Both the position numbers and the translations under genes were made by a program. Under the pieces are notes generated by a model. The model saw only the letters and a program-made list of their open reading frames with translations. It was not told the DNA's origin and did no database searches. Of a DNA stretch of 64,000 bases, positions 37,389-47,595 are shown piece after piece (the first letter of the stretch is position 1; each line of letters begins with the position of its first letter). The stretch lies in contig JAHDEC010000007.1 of assembly GCA_020629035.1 (NCBI GenBank), forward strand, positions 92,725 through 156,724. The letters are read 5' to 3'. Origin of the DNA: Saprospiraceae bacterium. GTDB lineage: Bacteria; Bacteroidota; Bacteroidia; Chitinophagales; Saprospiraceae.

Positions 37389-39947
37389 ATGAAAAGCATT
37401 TTTTACACTTCGATTATCATTTCTCTTCTTTTTGCGCTTAGTTGTACAAATTCTGAAACCCCTTCGCATTTACCTCAGCCAACTGATATTTCAGAGCACC
37501 AAGATGAAAGTGGCATGAAAGATATCCGCAAAGCATGGTTTGAAGATATCCACAGAGCTCCAGAAGGTGTTGATTGGAGAGAAATAGAGTATAAAAATCA
37601 GCTAAAAAAGCATAAAGCGAAACTTGCTCTATTAGAAACTAGGTCGGGGAATTGTGATGAAGTTGAGTCTTATGCTAATGATAAAATTCAAGCTAAATGG
37701 ATCGAAAAGGGAAGTATAAATCAGGCAGGAAGTGTCCACGATACCGATTATGATCCTGTAGAAGATATGATTTATGTCGTTTCTGATGGCGGAACACTTT
37801 TTAAGGGTCCAAGAACAGGCAATGAGTGGGAAGTTATCAATCAAGATTTTCAGTTTTCTCGTGGATTGCTAAAGCTTTTACGACCGGAAGAAAATCAAAA
37901 GAGAATTTTATCTTGTATCAACGGAAATCCTCATTATTCAGATGATGATGGAATATCATGGGTAAAAAGTGATGGAATAGATAATTCTTCTGGTGGTTTG
38001 CAGGATGATGTCTTTACGTTTGAAAAAGATTCAACGACTTATTTAATCATGTTAAATAAACGTGGAGCCGGACAAAATATGGATCTAGTTTATTCTACTG
38101 ATTTTGGAGCTTCTTTTCAAGTGGCTAAAGAATTTAATACAGGAGATATTAATCGACTTTCTGCTAACAAGCCATACAATTCAGACGAATTATATATCAT
38201 TGAAAGAAAAGGTGGCACGTTTTCCCATATGTACCAATGGAATTTTGACAACATGGATGTGGACACACTTTCGACCTACTCCAATCTTGACTTTTCACTT
38301 CGTTCAGATTTAGATGGTATCCTCTATAATGACACAATAACAAGGTTTTATGCCTATAATTCTGCTAATGTTATTTACATGACCGAAGATTTTGGAAACA
38401 CTTGGATCGAAAAAGGAAGTTTCCCTGAAAATCCTTGGGCCGTAGGGCTTCATGTTTCAGCAAAAGCGCCAGATATTATTTATATGGGTGAAGTAAATTG
38501 TCACCGAAGTACTGATGGAGGAGCAACCTGGGTTGCTGTCAACGAATGGTGGCAGTATTATGACAATGTAGAATTTGCATTGCATGCTGATATCATGTAC
38601 TTCGAAAACTTCCTTTCCAATGAAGGAGAATATTTTACCCTGATAAGTAATCATGGTGGCTTGAGTATATCGTATGACGAGTTAGTAACTAAGCGAAATT
38701 TAGCCTTAGAAGGACTTAATGTTAGTCAATACTATAGTGTTCGAACAAGTCCAGATTTACCTGAGCTTGTATTTGCTGGGGCCCAAGATCAAGGATTCCA
38801 ACGTGGATTTTCCTTTTCGGAAGAAGAGCAATTATATCTTGAGCAATACATTTCTGGAGATTATGGACACATCGTCTTTACTAATGATGGACGCAACATG
38901 TGGACGACATATCCATTTGGGTCCATTAGCGTCAATTTAAATGCCCAAAATGGGTCATTTACTGCTGGTTACACCATCGAATCGTTTAACGAGGCTCCAT
39001 GGCTCCAATATTTAGTTGCTGATCCAGACCAATCTAAAAATAGAATTTATGCAGCAGGAGGTTCAGCAGAAGGAGGCTCTGGTTCATATATGATACAATT
39101 AGACTACGAACCTTCAGGGATAGTTGCTACTAACTTACCATTTAATTTTATGGCTGCATCAGGTTCATTAGTTACTGCACTGGGGATTTCTACCCTAGAA
39201 GATAGAACTTTTTACGGGGTGACTGAAAACGGTAGATTCTATTATTCTGAGGATGATGGTCAAAACTGGGAAACTGGATCAACTATTTTAAATGCTGGAA
39301 GCTGGTTATATGGCCAGGCATTGATGGTCTCTAAAGTACATGAAGGAACAGTCTGGGTTGCAGGTGCTGGCTATGGTGGTGATGCTGTTTTTAAATCAGA
39401 AGATAAAGGACTCACTTTCGAACCTATGACCGAAGGTTTACCAGAAACCTTAGTATATGATTTAGCTGCTAATGATGACGAAAGTTTACTATTTGCAGCA
39501 ACCGAGAATGGACCTTATGTTTACGTAGTTCAAGACGAGCAATGGTATGATATTTCTCAATTATGTGCACCTGCCAATGTATACTGGTCAGTCGAGTATG
39601 TATCAGCACTTGGGATAGCGCGTTTTGGTACTTATGGTAGAGGAATCTTTGATTTTGCAATTAAAGAGTTTGTCGATGTAGAAAATGAAGTAGCAGCTAA
39701 TAACGATATTACCATTTATCCAAACCCTGTTGATGATGTAATCTATTTTAAAAATGTTGATAACATCAAAGGTTTACATAATTTAAGCATTCAAAATATG
39801 CAAGGCCAAACGGTGCTGAGAAAAAACAATGTAGATAGAATGGATCTTGAAGGAGGTATTTATCTAGGAGATTTAACTAAAGGTCAATATGTTGTTTATT
39901 TAAGCGACGGTAAAGAATCCAAGACTTTATTGATGGTTGTTTTATAG
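37389..39947 (+). CDS. BNR/sortilin-like beta-propeller with type A T9SS domain
   Basis: The 852-residue protein starts with a signal ending in a lipobox-like ALSC (near residue 19; IISLLFALSCTNSETP). Residues ~85-750 contain repeated sialidase/VPS10-type strands with BNR-like marks: YSDDDGISW, YSTDFGASF, MTEDFGNTW, RSTDGGATW, YSEDDGQNW, KSEDKGLTF. These fit one or two beta-propellers. The end (~774-852) is a type A sorting domain (IYPNPVDDVIYF, NMQGQTVLRK, KGQYVVYLSDG). Having both a possible lipobox and a T9SS signal is unusual. No catalytic sialidase residues were identified, so an enzyme role is not claimed. Confidence 0.88.
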   Translation: MKSIFYTSIIISLLFALSCTNSETPSHLPQPTDISEHQDESGMKDIRKAWFEDIHRAPEGVDWREIEYKNQLKKHKAKLALLETRSGNCDEVESYANDKIQAKWIEKGSINQAGSVHDTDYDPVEDMIYVVSDGGTLFKGPRTGNEWEVINQDFQFSRGLLKLLRPEENQKRILSCINGNPHYSDDDGISWVKSDGIDNSSGGLQDDVFTFEKDSTTYLIMLNKRGAGQNMDLVYSTDFGASFQVAKEFNTGDINRLSANKPYNSDELYIIERKGGTFSHMYQWNFDNMDVDTLSTYSNLDFSLRSDLDGILYNDTITRFYAYNSANVIYMTEDFGNTWIEKGSFPENPWAVGLHVSAKAPDIIYMGEVNCHRSTDGGATWVAVNEWWQYYDNVEFALHADIMYFENFLSNEGEYFTLISNHGGLSISYDELVTKRNLALEGLNVSQYYSVRTSPDLPELVFAGAQDQGFQRGFSFSEEEQLYLEQYISGDYGHIVFTNDGRNMWTTYPFGSISVNLNAQNGSFTAGYTIESFNEAPWLQYLVADPDQSKNRIYAAGGSAEGGSGSYMIQLDYEPSGIVATNLPFNFMAASGSLVTALGISTLEDRTFYGVTENGRFYYSEDDGQNWETGSTILNAGSWLYGQALMVSKVHEGTVWVAGAGYGGDAVFKSEDKGLTFEPMTEGLPETLVYDLAANDDESLLFAATENGPYVYVVQDEQWYDISQLCAPANVYWSVEYVSALGIARFGTYGRGIFDFAIKEFVDVENEVAANNDITIYPNPVDDVIYFKNVDNIKGLHNLSIQNMQGQTVLRKNNVDRMDLEGGIYLGDLTKGQYVVYLSDGKESKTLLMVVL

Positions 39948-40026
39948 AATCTTAGAGCCATTTAAAAATGGGTGCATAAGGGGCTGGCCTGGTAGTCAGC
40001 TCTTAATCATTATACCTATTATAAAC

Positions 40027-41007
40027 TTATTCAAAACTAAAGAGTACAGCACCAGTCTTTTCGCCAGATGCCACATAGCGGAAAGCTGTCTCGAAATCAG
40101 CTAAAGCATATTCTCGTTCATAGATACCCTTTAGTTTGCCTTGCTCCATCAAATCCTTTGCTATACTTAAGCTTTCCTTAGGTTTTGAAGGAATAGGAAA
40201 CTTAACGCCTCTTCTACCCCATAGTCGAATTAATTTAGTTATTGGAAATAAGAGAGAGAGCCACAAATGCTGAAGTCCAGGACCTAATTCTGACGAAATA
40301 TAGATACCACCAGGCTTGAGTAAATGTTTGCTTGCAAAAAAAGAACTTTTACCTACTGTGTCAAACACATAATTATAGCTAGCATTTCGTTTCGTAAAAT
40401 CTTCTTGTTGATAATCTATAATCTCATTTGCTCCCAGGGATCGAATCAAGTCAATATTTGCTGTATTACAAACTGCAGTTACATGGCATCCAATAGATTT
40501 GACTAGTTGCAAGCAGGCAATACCTATAGCACCAGTTGCTCCATTAATGATGACTTTATCTTCTTTCTTTAAGGAAATTTTGTTCAATGTATTCTGAGCA
40601 TAGTGAACACCTTCTGCAATAGCAACAGCTTCTTTAAACCCCGTATTTTCCGGTATATGGATGATCGTTGCATTTTGATTCAACTTAATCAACTCCGCAT
40701 GTGATTTTAAGCCCATATCGTCAAAACCAAATACCCGATCTCCAAGCTTAAATCCTTGGACATTTTCCCCAAGCTTTATAACCACTCCTGCATAATCGGT
40801 CCCACTTATCTGTACTCTTGGTTTCATCAGTCCATAGACTAGTCTCATAATCAATGGCTTAGCACTTAATATGGCACAATCTGTTCGATTTATCGTGCAG
40901 GCTTTAAGCTCGATTAATAGCTCATCTCCCCCAATAAGCGGTACATCAATCTCGTTCAACTGTAAACCTGAAGGTAAGCCATAAGTCTCTTGTGTAATTA
41001 CTTTCAT
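40027..41007 (-). CDS. Zinc-independent MDR-family NAD(P)H oxidoreductase
   Basis: This 326-residue medium-chain dehydrogenase/reductase is of the quinone-oxidoreductase type. The N-terminal GroES-like part shows SGTDYAGVVIKLGENVQGFKLGDRVFG. The Rossmann part has NGATGAIGIACLQLVK, SLGANEIIDYQQEDF and FDTVGKSSF. The structural and catalytic zinc cysteines of alcohol dehydrogenases are absent. The substrate cannot be told from sequence. It lies 65 bases after the glycosyltransferase operon on the same strand. Confidence 0.88.
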   Translation of the reverse strand: MKVITQETYGLPSGLQLNEIDVPLIGGDELLIELKACTINRTDCAILSAKPLIMRLVYGLMKPRVQISGTDYAGVVIKLGENVQGFKLGDRVFGFDDMGLKSHAELIKLNQNATIIHIPENTGFKEAVAIAEGVHYAQNTLNKISLKKEDKVIINGATGAIGIACLQLVKSIGCHVTAVCNTANIDLIRSLGANEIIDYQQEDFTKRNASYNYVFDTVGKSSFFASKHLLKPGGIYISSELGPGLQHLWLSLLFPITKLIRLWGRRGVKFPIPSKPKESLSIAKDLMEQGKLKGIYEREYALADFETAFRYVASGEKTGAVLFSFE

Positions 41008-41072
41008 AGAAAATGCTGATCAACCAGTATCTCAACTATTATACAAAATAGATTAATTAACCAAGGTCTTTT

Positions 41073-42395
41073 CTAGTTCAGACCTAGCGTTTGTATAATC
41101 TTTTTCCTTTCTAAAATAACAACAAAGAATACTAATAAATACTCAAAAGAGATTAACCAACTTATTTCTTCGACAGGCTCCGTCATGTATGCACTGTAAC
41201 TGAGAAAAACCAACATTGACCAAAGCCAAATAAATCTAAATCTTGTAAATACATTTAGCAATATGGGTATCGCTAAATACCATGGATGGACAGTCGTGGC
41301 GAATCCTAAATATAGAAGAAAAGAGACATTGAACAAGCTGACCAAAGCCGATAAATTAACACGCTTTACATAGGATCGGATGGCTAAATAAATGATGGAT
41401 AGCATGGCTATTATACTCAACATTGGACCTAAAAACCCAATGATGTTATAACCTTTAAACCAGTATCCTATAGCACGTCCCAAGTAATAGATACTTGCAT
41501 TGAACTCAAAACGCTGAAAATATAAGTCGATACTTTGCCAAATATTCAAATAGTGATCCTGAAACATGGGTATAAATAAGACCGCTAACAGCAACACAGA
41601 GCTAAGCGCAAATTTCCAAAAACCATCCTGCTTTCTCAATAAGTAGAAAAACAAAAGTGGCACAAACATCAAAGGCAATAATTTGACACTAATAGCCAAA
41701 GCAAAAAACAAACCGGCTCGGAAATACGCCTCTAAGCATAGCATATAAATCATGAGCACCATAAAGCATATCATGAAGACCTCAAAGTGGACATTACCAA
41801 TCAACTCTATTAAAATGAGCGGATTTAAAAAATAAGCTAAGGCATAGTACTCCGACTGCTTAAAAAAGCGCAGAATCCGTATTAAAAAGTACAAACTAAC
41901 TAGTTCCGAAATCAGCATCAAGGATTTCAAGATAACGCTCATCCAATAATGATCTAAGCCTTCAAACCAACTAATTATAAAGAAAACAGCCTGACAAACA
42001 GGTGGGTAAATCGAATAATAATCAGGCGAATTCATGAGACTGATGAGTTCAGCAAACGGAGTTTGACCAGCATGTTGTGCCATAAAATCATTAGGAGTCA
42101 TCGCGAATGGATGCACTCCATGATGCCACAAAGCTCCATCCCAAATAAAGCGGTAAATATCCTCTGATAAATTCGGAAAAACAAAGAGCATAATACAACG
42201 AATACCAAGACCCAAGACAATCCCTTGCCTTAAAGAAATCGATATATTATCGCTCAACAGCAGTAAACCAAAACCTAAAAAGGCTATGCTTATGCAGGCA
42301 ATTATGTAGAGAAAATCAGCCTGTTCTGGAATAGTAACGCAGGATAGAACCCCGACAACCAGGCAGAGAACAGCTAAAACATCTTTCCAATGCAT
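41073..42395 (-). CDS. Polytopic glycosyltransferase, GT87-like (mannosyltransferase type)
   Basis: This 440-residue inner-membrane protein has about eleven helices. A periplasmic first-loop acidic motif (LSEDIYRFIWDGALWHHGVHPFAMTPNDF) and the SPDYYSIYPPVCQAVF segment are typical of C-class glycosyltransferases that use polyprenyl-phosphate sugars. It is eight bases from the preceding GT2 gene. The trio with the dolichol-phosphate-mannose-like synthase suggests assembly of a polyprenyl-sugar-derived surface glycolipid. The sugar is not known. Confidence 0.75.
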   Translation of the reverse strand: MHWKDVLAVLCLVVGVLSCVTIPEQADFLYIIACISIAFLGFGLLLLSDNISISLRQGIVLGLGIRCIMLFVFPNLSEDIYRFIWDGALWHHGVHPFAMTPNDFMAQHAGQTPFAELISLMNSPDYYSIYPPVCQAVFFIISWFEGLDHYWMSVILKSLMLISELVSLYFLIRILRFFKQSEYYALAYFLNPLILIELIGNVHFEVFMICFMVLMIYMLCLEAYFRAGLFFALAISVKLLPLMFVPLLFFYLLRKQDGFWKFALSSVLLLAVLFIPMFQDHYLNIWQSIDLYFQRFEFNASIYYLGRAIGYWFKGYNIIGFLGPMLSIIAMLSIIYLAIRSYVKRVNLSALVSLFNVSFLLYLGFATTVHPWYLAIPILLNVFTRFRFIWLWSMLVFLSYSAYMTEPVEEISWLISFEYLLVFFVVILERKKIIQTLGLN

Positions 42396-42403
42396 AGCTA
42401 AAA

Positions 42404-43879
42404 TTAACCTTTATTCAGCGAAAGATGTTTGACTGAAATGAAGAAAATCGAACCATAGCCAAAAGCTAGTAAAACATGCAGAAAAACCAAATGGTAATTC
42501 CCACTCCAAACGGCAAAAGCAATAGCACCACTAAAGTAAATGCACAGCAAGCCCTCCATAATAATCAAAGGTGACAGCTTTAGCGTTAAGTAACTTTTCA
42601 TATTTACCTTATCCTTAATCGTGTTAAGGTTAAACTTAGGCGTTCTAATAAAGGCTGATTTTTTACCCATATATCCTTGCATCACCGCAATGGAATTATG
42701 TAACGAAAGTCCCATTGATAAGGCGAGAAAAAAGGGAAACATGATTAGAAATTTGAATGCTAATTTCCACCTTGAACTGCCTTCTATATCATTAAAAACA
42801 TTGGCCACAAAATAGACAATCAATACGCTCAAAGTACTGATCATAAAGGCACTAAGTATATCCATTGAAATATTTAGTTGCTGGTTTACGACCAGGAGCG
42901 GAACACTCATAAGTCCCAAAACAAAGACGCATAAAAAGATAGAACTACTGAGTAAATGTGCAGAAGCATGAAGTTTTTTAAACAAACCAAGATCCGATTT
43001 CCAAACCGCCGGCAGCATCTTTCTAGCTGTTTCAGCTCCTCCTTTCATCCATCTAAATTGCTGGGACTTTAATCCACCCATTTCTGCAGGTAACTCTGCA
43101 GGAGATATCACCTCCTCTAAAAAGCGAATCTTCCATCCTTTCATTTGGGCCCGATAACTCAAATCCAAATCTTCTGTCAAGGTATCCGCAGACCATCCTC
43201 CTGCATCCTCAATAGTTTTCTTTCTCCAGACACCTGCCGTTCCATTAAACTGAAGAAGCAAATCACCCCCTTCTCTACCCGCTTGCTCCACCGTAAAATG
43301 TACATTTAACTGAAAAGCTTGCAGACGTGTAAGTAATGAGTAATCTTCATTAATATGGCCCCAACGAGTTTGGACAACTCCAATGCTAGGGTCATTAAAA
43401 AATGGCATACACTTCTGTAAAAAGTTCTTTTCTGGTAGAAAATCTGCATCGAATATGGCGATAAAATCTCCTTTTGCTTTGGGTGTTGCCTCTTTCAAGG
43501 CACCTGCTTTATAACCTGTACGATCTGTCCGAGTGAGCAACTCGATATTATAGCCAAGGTTCTTGTAGTGATCTACTCGCTCCTGAGAAATAGAAACAGT
43601 ATCATCCGTACTATCATCGAGTACTTGGATCTCCAGCTTTTCCTTTGGATAATCTAAAGATGCGATATTATCGATTAAACGTTTAACCACATATTTCTCA
43701 TTAAACATGGGTAATTGCACAGTCACCATTGGAAGATCCTCTGGATCAAGGCCAGTAAACTCATCTTTATCGCCTCTTATAAAATGATACAATAAATGAA
43801 ATTGCATTAGACAATACAAGGTGATGATCACAAGAGCAATCATGTATAACACCAAAACAAAATTTGCAAATATCTCCAC
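42404..43879 (-). CDS. Membrane GT2 glycosyltransferase, cellulose-synthase-like
   Basis: This 491-residue processive-type family 2 glycosyltransferase has one N-terminal helix, then the catalytic domain with VQLPMFNEKYVVKRL, the DDSTDDT region, the DxD site IFDADFLP, LTEDLDLSYRAQMKG and the acceptor-site motif QQFRWMKGG. Four to five C-terminal helices follow. These are the features of CESA/CrtQ-like enzymes that transfer to a lipid or extend a glycan. It sits between two other glycosyltransferase genes on one strand, 29 and 8 bases apart. Confidence 0.92.
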   Translation of the reverse strand: MEIFANFVLVLYMIALVIITLYCLMQFHLLYHFIRGDKDEFTGLDPEDLPMVTVQLPMFNEKYVVKRLIDNIASLDYPKEKLEIQVLDDSTDDTVSISQERVDHYKNLGYNIELLTRTDRTGYKAGALKEATPKAKGDFIAIFDADFLPEKNFLQKCMPFFNDPSIGVVQTRWGHINEDYSLLTRLQAFQLNVHFTVEQAGREGGDLLLQFNGTAGVWRKKTIEDAGGWSADTLTEDLDLSYRAQMKGWKIRFLEEVISPAELPAEMGGLKSQQFRWMKGGAETARKMLPAVWKSDLGLFKKLHASAHLLSSSIFLCVFVLGLMSVPLLVVNQQLNISMDILSAFMISTLSVLIVYFVANVFNDIEGSSRWKLAFKFLIMFPFFLALSMGLSLHNSIAVMQGYMGKKSAFIRTPKFNLNTIKDKVNMKSYLTLKLSPLIIMEGLLCIYFSGAIAFAVWSGNYHLVFLHVLLAFGYGSIFFISVKHLSLNKG

Positions 43880-43908
43880 TTAATGTTTATTTATCAATCA
43901 ATTATATA

Positions 43909-44610
43909 TTACAATAATTTAAATATAGTCCACAAAATCTTATGTCCTGCTAAGACTGTCCCTCGAATAGTACCCGATACTTTGGACACACCGATTCGCT
44001 GTCGATAGTCGACGGGAACCTCTATACATTTCATTCCAAGTTTTGCAGCTTTCACTTGCATCTCAACTGTCCATCCAAAGTTTTTATCCACCATATTTAT
44101 ATCCAATAACGAACTATACTTGACCGCTCTAAATGGACCTAAATCAGTAAACTTATACTTATAAAATAGACTAATTAGGGTCGTAGCTAACCAGTTTCCA
44201 AAAATTTGTTGAGGGGTTAATGATCCCTTTTCTTGTTTACCTAAGACCCTGCTCCCAATCACCAAATCTACCTCATCGTTTATAATGGGCTGAACTAAGC
44301 TTGGTAATTGTGCTGGATAGTCGGAGTAATCTCCGTCAAGAAATACGATAATGTCTGGACGTTTTGTTTTTTCCGCAATGTGCGCTAGGCCTTTTAAACA
44401 AGCATTCCCATAACCTGGTAATACTTGATCGACTACCGTTGCTCCATGCGATAAGGCAACATCCTTTGTGTTGTCTTTACTATTATTGTTACAAACAATG
44501 ATTTCACGGACCCACTCTTTCGGAATTTCGTCAATTACATGACCAATCGACTTTTCTTCATTAAAAGCTGGAATAATTACATCAATATTGACCTTCTGTT
44601 CGTTAATCAT
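43909..44610 (-). CDS. GT2 glycosyltransferase, polyprenyl-phosphate sugar synthase type
   Basis: This 233-residue soluble-type GT2 protein has VIIPAFNEEKSIGHVIDEIP, CNNNSKDNT, the DxD motif FLDGDYSDYPAQLP, VIGSRVLGKQEKGSLTPQQ and TVEMQVKAAKLG. It resembles dolichol-phosphate mannose/glucose synthases but lacks the C-terminal membrane helices some carry. It is first in the three-gene glycosyltransferase operon and could provide the lipid-linked donor used by the GT87-like enzyme; that is inference from gene order. Confidence 0.9.
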   Translation of the reverse strand: MINEQKVNIDVIIPAFNEEKSIGHVIDEIPKEWVREIIVCNNNSKDNTKDVALSHGATVVDQVLPGYGNACLKGLAHIAEKTKRPDIIVFLDGDYSDYPAQLPSLVQPIINDEVDLVIGSRVLGKQEKGSLTPQQIFGNWLATTLISLFYKYKFTDLGPFRAVKYSSLLDINMVDKNFGWTVEMQVKAAKLGMKCIEVPVDYRQRIGVSKVSGTIRGTVLAGHKILWTIFKLL

Positions 44611-44702
44611 TCGTCATCTTACAGTGACAAAAGTATGTGTTTTAAGTACATTTTCTTGTTATACAGCAGACAATGTAAAATTTTCATTAATCTTGTGTCA
44701 TA

Positions 44703-46202
44703 TTGAAAAAAGCTAGTTACATATCATTTGTTTTAAGCTCGGTATTTATTGGCCTCTTTATGCTGCTATTTAGTGCTTGCGGCATTGACAAAAGCTATCA
44801 TGAAGGATCATTACCCCAACTGAGTTATTCCTTAGATACCTTGACCTTTGATACGGTATTTACCTCTGTGGGCAGCACCACTAAATACATTAAAATCTAT
44901 AATGGAGAAGATCAGCGAGTATTAATCGATGAGATCTCTTTTGCAGATGAATTCAGCGAGTTTTTTAGGATGAACGTTGATGGTATCCAATCACAGGATA
45001 AGGTCGAAGACATCACCCTCTTGCCGAATGATAGCATTTATGTCTTTATTGAAACCACCATTGATCCGGACCAGCCGAATTCCATTAGCCCTTTTATTAT
45101 AGAAAATCTGTTAACCATAAAATCAGGTGATCGCAGTGACACTAAACTTATACAAGCTTGGGGTCAGAATGCGAATTACATTCCTACCAATAAACAGAAA
45201 TCAAGTATTTCTTATTTGAGTTGCGATTTTGGAGAATGGGTGTGGGATGATCCACGCCCTTATGTCCTATATGGGTCACTGATTATTGATTCTTGTACTT
45301 GGCGTCTACCTGCGGGAACTCGCGTATATGTGCATGGTGGTATTGCCAATAATGAGCTAGGTATCTATAATGATGGCCTTGTAATTTTAGGATCCAATGC
45401 TAAGATTATTTCAGAAGGCAGTCTAGATAATCCAGTAAGTTTTAGGACAGACAGACTCGAAGAATCTTTCCAAGATGATCAGGGTCAATGGTCAGGGATT
45501 ATACTTTCTAGTGGCTCTGTAGGAAATGAACTTAATCACACGCAGATATATCATTCCTTAGTGGGAATACGCGCAGATTCTGCTACCCAATTAGTGATTA
45601 ACAACAGTGAAATAGGCCACATAGGAGGAAATGCAGTTTTGGGTATCCAGTCCAATGTCGATATATTTAATACAGTCCTTCATAATACAGGAAGTCATGC
45701 AGTCCAGTTTATACAGGGCGGAAGCTATCGTATGACGCACTGTACCGTCTACAATCCTTCGAGCCAAAATTTTGGCTTGTCGATGACTAATTTTAGATGT
45801 ACCGACCCGCTATGTCAGGGTACAATTTTAGTAGCTCCAGCCAATGGCTCATTTAGAAATTGTCTTTTTGCTGGGTTTAGTTCAGACCAAATATCTTTTG
45901 GTGATGCCACTGATGAGTCTGGTGATTTAAACTACAACTTTGACCATTGTGTGTATTCTATAGATGAATTAACGGATGAGGAAACAGGTTTTCCTGACTT
46001 TTTAAGCTTCACTAACAATTGTCTAAATATAGCCTATCAGGCAGATTCTATGTTTATTAATCCAGATAGCTTTGATTTCCATTTAGATACTATGGCAGTT
46101 GCTATAGATAAAGGGAAAGTATTTAGCGGTTTTGAGTTCGACAAGGATGGATTTATGCGGGATGCCTTACCTGATGTTGGCTGTTATGAATTTCAAGATT
46201 AA
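44703..46202 (+). CDS. Lipoprotein with predicted right-handed beta-helix
   Basis: The gene starts at TTG 44703; no ATG stands before the signal sequence. The signal (FVLSSVFIGLFMLLFSAC) ends in lipobox FSAC. The N-terminal ~40-170 region looks Ig-like (DTLTFDTVFTSVGSTTKYIK). Residues ~200-380 show short-coil repeats typical of parallel beta-helices (VILGSNAKIISEGSLDNPVSF, HTQIYHSLVGIRADSATQLV, FNTVLHNTGSHAVQFIQGGS), and the end is GCYEFQD. Such proteins are common outer-membrane lipoproteins of Bacteroidota. No lyase residues were identified. Confidence 0.82.
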   Translation: MKKASYISFVLSSVFIGLFMLLFSACGIDKSYHEGSLPQLSYSLDTLTFDTVFTSVGSTTKYIKIYNGEDQRVLIDEISFADEFSEFFRMNVDGIQSQDKVEDITLLPNDSIYVFIETTIDPDQPNSISPFIIENLLTIKSGDRSDTKLIQAWGQNANYIPTNKQKSSISYLSCDFGEWVWDDPRPYVLYGSLIIDSCTWRLPAGTRVYVHGGIANNELGIYNDGLVILGSNAKIISEGSLDNPVSFRTDRLEESFQDDQGQWSGIILSSGSVGNELNHTQIYHSLVGIRADSATQLVINNSEIGHIGGNAVLGIQSNVDIFNTVLHNTGSHAVQFIQGGSYRMTHCTVYNPSSQNFGLSMTNFRCTDPLCQGTILVAPANGSFRNCLFAGFSSDQISFGDATDESGDLNYNFDHCVYSIDELTDEETGFPDFLSFTNNCLNIAYQADSMFINPDSFDFHLDTMAVAIDKGKVFSGFEFDKDGFMRDALPDVGCYEFQD

Positions 46203-47480
46203 CTAGTCAAATTTCACTCGAGCTAGTAGGATTATTCCAACCACAAAAAAGAAGATAAGTCCAAGAACTGAATATCGCATATTCCCCGTGATTGCATCGA
46301 TAAATCCAAAGATAAAAGTACCCGAAACCGTAGCAATGTTTCTAAGTAATTCAAAAAAGCTAAAGTAACTTGCGTTTTCTTCTTCTCCTTCTATCATCTT
46401 ACTGTAGCTCGAACGAGAAAGCGATTGGATACCGCCTATGACCATCCCTACCCCACCAGCAATAAAATAGAAAGCCGTTTTATTATCTACAAAATAAGCA
46501 GCACAACAAATGGCAATCCAGATTACCAGCTGAATAAGTAGTGAGTTTTTATTGCCGAATAACTTAGAGATATAGGCAAACAAATAAGCACCGCCTATGG
46601 CTAAGAGCTGAATGATAAGGACGATGATTATCATTTCTTGACTCTCGAAATTGAGCACTTCCTTGGCAAAAACTGTAGCTACATAAATTACTGTGTAAAC
46701 ACCCGCTATATAGAAAAAGAAAGCTAAGAGATAATTTCGAATCATGGGTTGCTTGCTGATTCTTTTTAAAACCTTAGCTACTTCCGAATATCCTTTACTG
46801 ATCGCATTTTGAGGTAATTTGTCCTGATTATCCTTGGGCAGATTTCGAAAACTAATCTGAGACCAACCTATCCACCATAAACCAACTAGCACAAAACCAA
46901 AGCGTACCGGGAAAGTCTCATTCTGAATGCCAAATAAGTCAGGTTTCAATATGACCACCAAAATGATGATTAAACAAATCACCGAACCAACATAGCCATA
47001 AGCATAGCCCATGGCACTCACCTTGTCTACTCGATCTTCACTAACAATTTCGGGTAAATATGCATTGTAGAAAACTAAGCCTCCCGCAAAGCCTATGGTT
47101 GCTAATAAAAAGGCTACTGAACCAAGCCATAGCATACTTCCGTCCGTAAAAAAATATAAAGCTAGGCAAGAGAAACTTCCTAAAACCGTAAAAAACTTAA
47201 GAAACATCATTCGCTTACCACCAAAATCAGAAATTCCTGATAGCACCGGTAATAATATGGAAATCAATAAATAAGCTAAAGAAACGATAAATGAATAAAG
47301 GGCCGAATTACTGATGGTAGTTCCAAAAAAAGGCACCGTTTCATTGGTAATAGAGAGAAAGTAAGGTGGAAAAACTGCGGTAGAAATAACCAAGGCGTAT
47401 ACGGAATTTGCCCAATCAAAAAATGCCCACGATCTTATAGTCTTCTTATTATTGATAGCCGTCACCTTACTCATATTCAT
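46203..47480 (-). CDS. MFS transporter, UMF1 family
   Basis: This twelve-helix transporter begins, at the chosen ATG 47480, with MNMSKVTAINNKKTIRSWAFFDWANSVYALVISTAVFPPYF, whose marker is the WAFFDWANSVYA motif of the UMF1/Atg22-like family. An upstream ATG at 47522 adds 14 residues without family support. The mid-protein loop RNLPKDNQDKLPQ and the late GGIQSLSRSSYSKMIEGEEE motif are also typical. Substrate unknown. Tail-to-tail with the beta-helix lipoprotein (adjacent stops). Confidence 0.88.
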   Translation of the reverse strand: MNMSKVTAINNKKTIRSWAFFDWANSVYALVISTAVFPPYFLSITNETVPFFGTTISNSALYSFIVSLAYLLISILLPVLSGISDFGGKRMMFLKFFTVLGSFSCLALYFFTDGSMLWLGSVAFLLATIGFAGGLVFYNAYLPEIVSEDRVDKVSAMGYAYGYVGSVICLIIILVVILKPDLFGIQNETFPVRFGFVLVGLWWIGWSQISFRNLPKDNQDKLPQNAISKGYSEVAKVLKRISKQPMIRNYLLAFFFYIAGVYTVIYVATVFAKEVLNFESQEMIIIVLIIQLLAIGGAYLFAYISKLFGNKNSLLIQLVIWIAICCAAYFVDNKTAFYFIAGGVGMVIGGIQSLSRSSYSKMIEGEEENASYFSFFELLRNIATVSGTFIFGFIDAITGNMRYSVLGLIFFFVVGIILLARVKFD

Positions 47481-47595
47481 CCTTGATTTAATCCAAGATA
47501 GGTATAGTTTTTCAATTGCCAATTATAGGCAAGTGATCTAGGCAAAATAGGGAACATTTAGGGAACTTTTTTTGCTCAATAATTGTATTGGTTTT

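Noticed and set aside
39958..39971. CCATTT-AA-AAATGG palindrome after the BNR-like gene
   Set aside because: The loop is only two bases and no T-run follows, so it is not a credible terminator.
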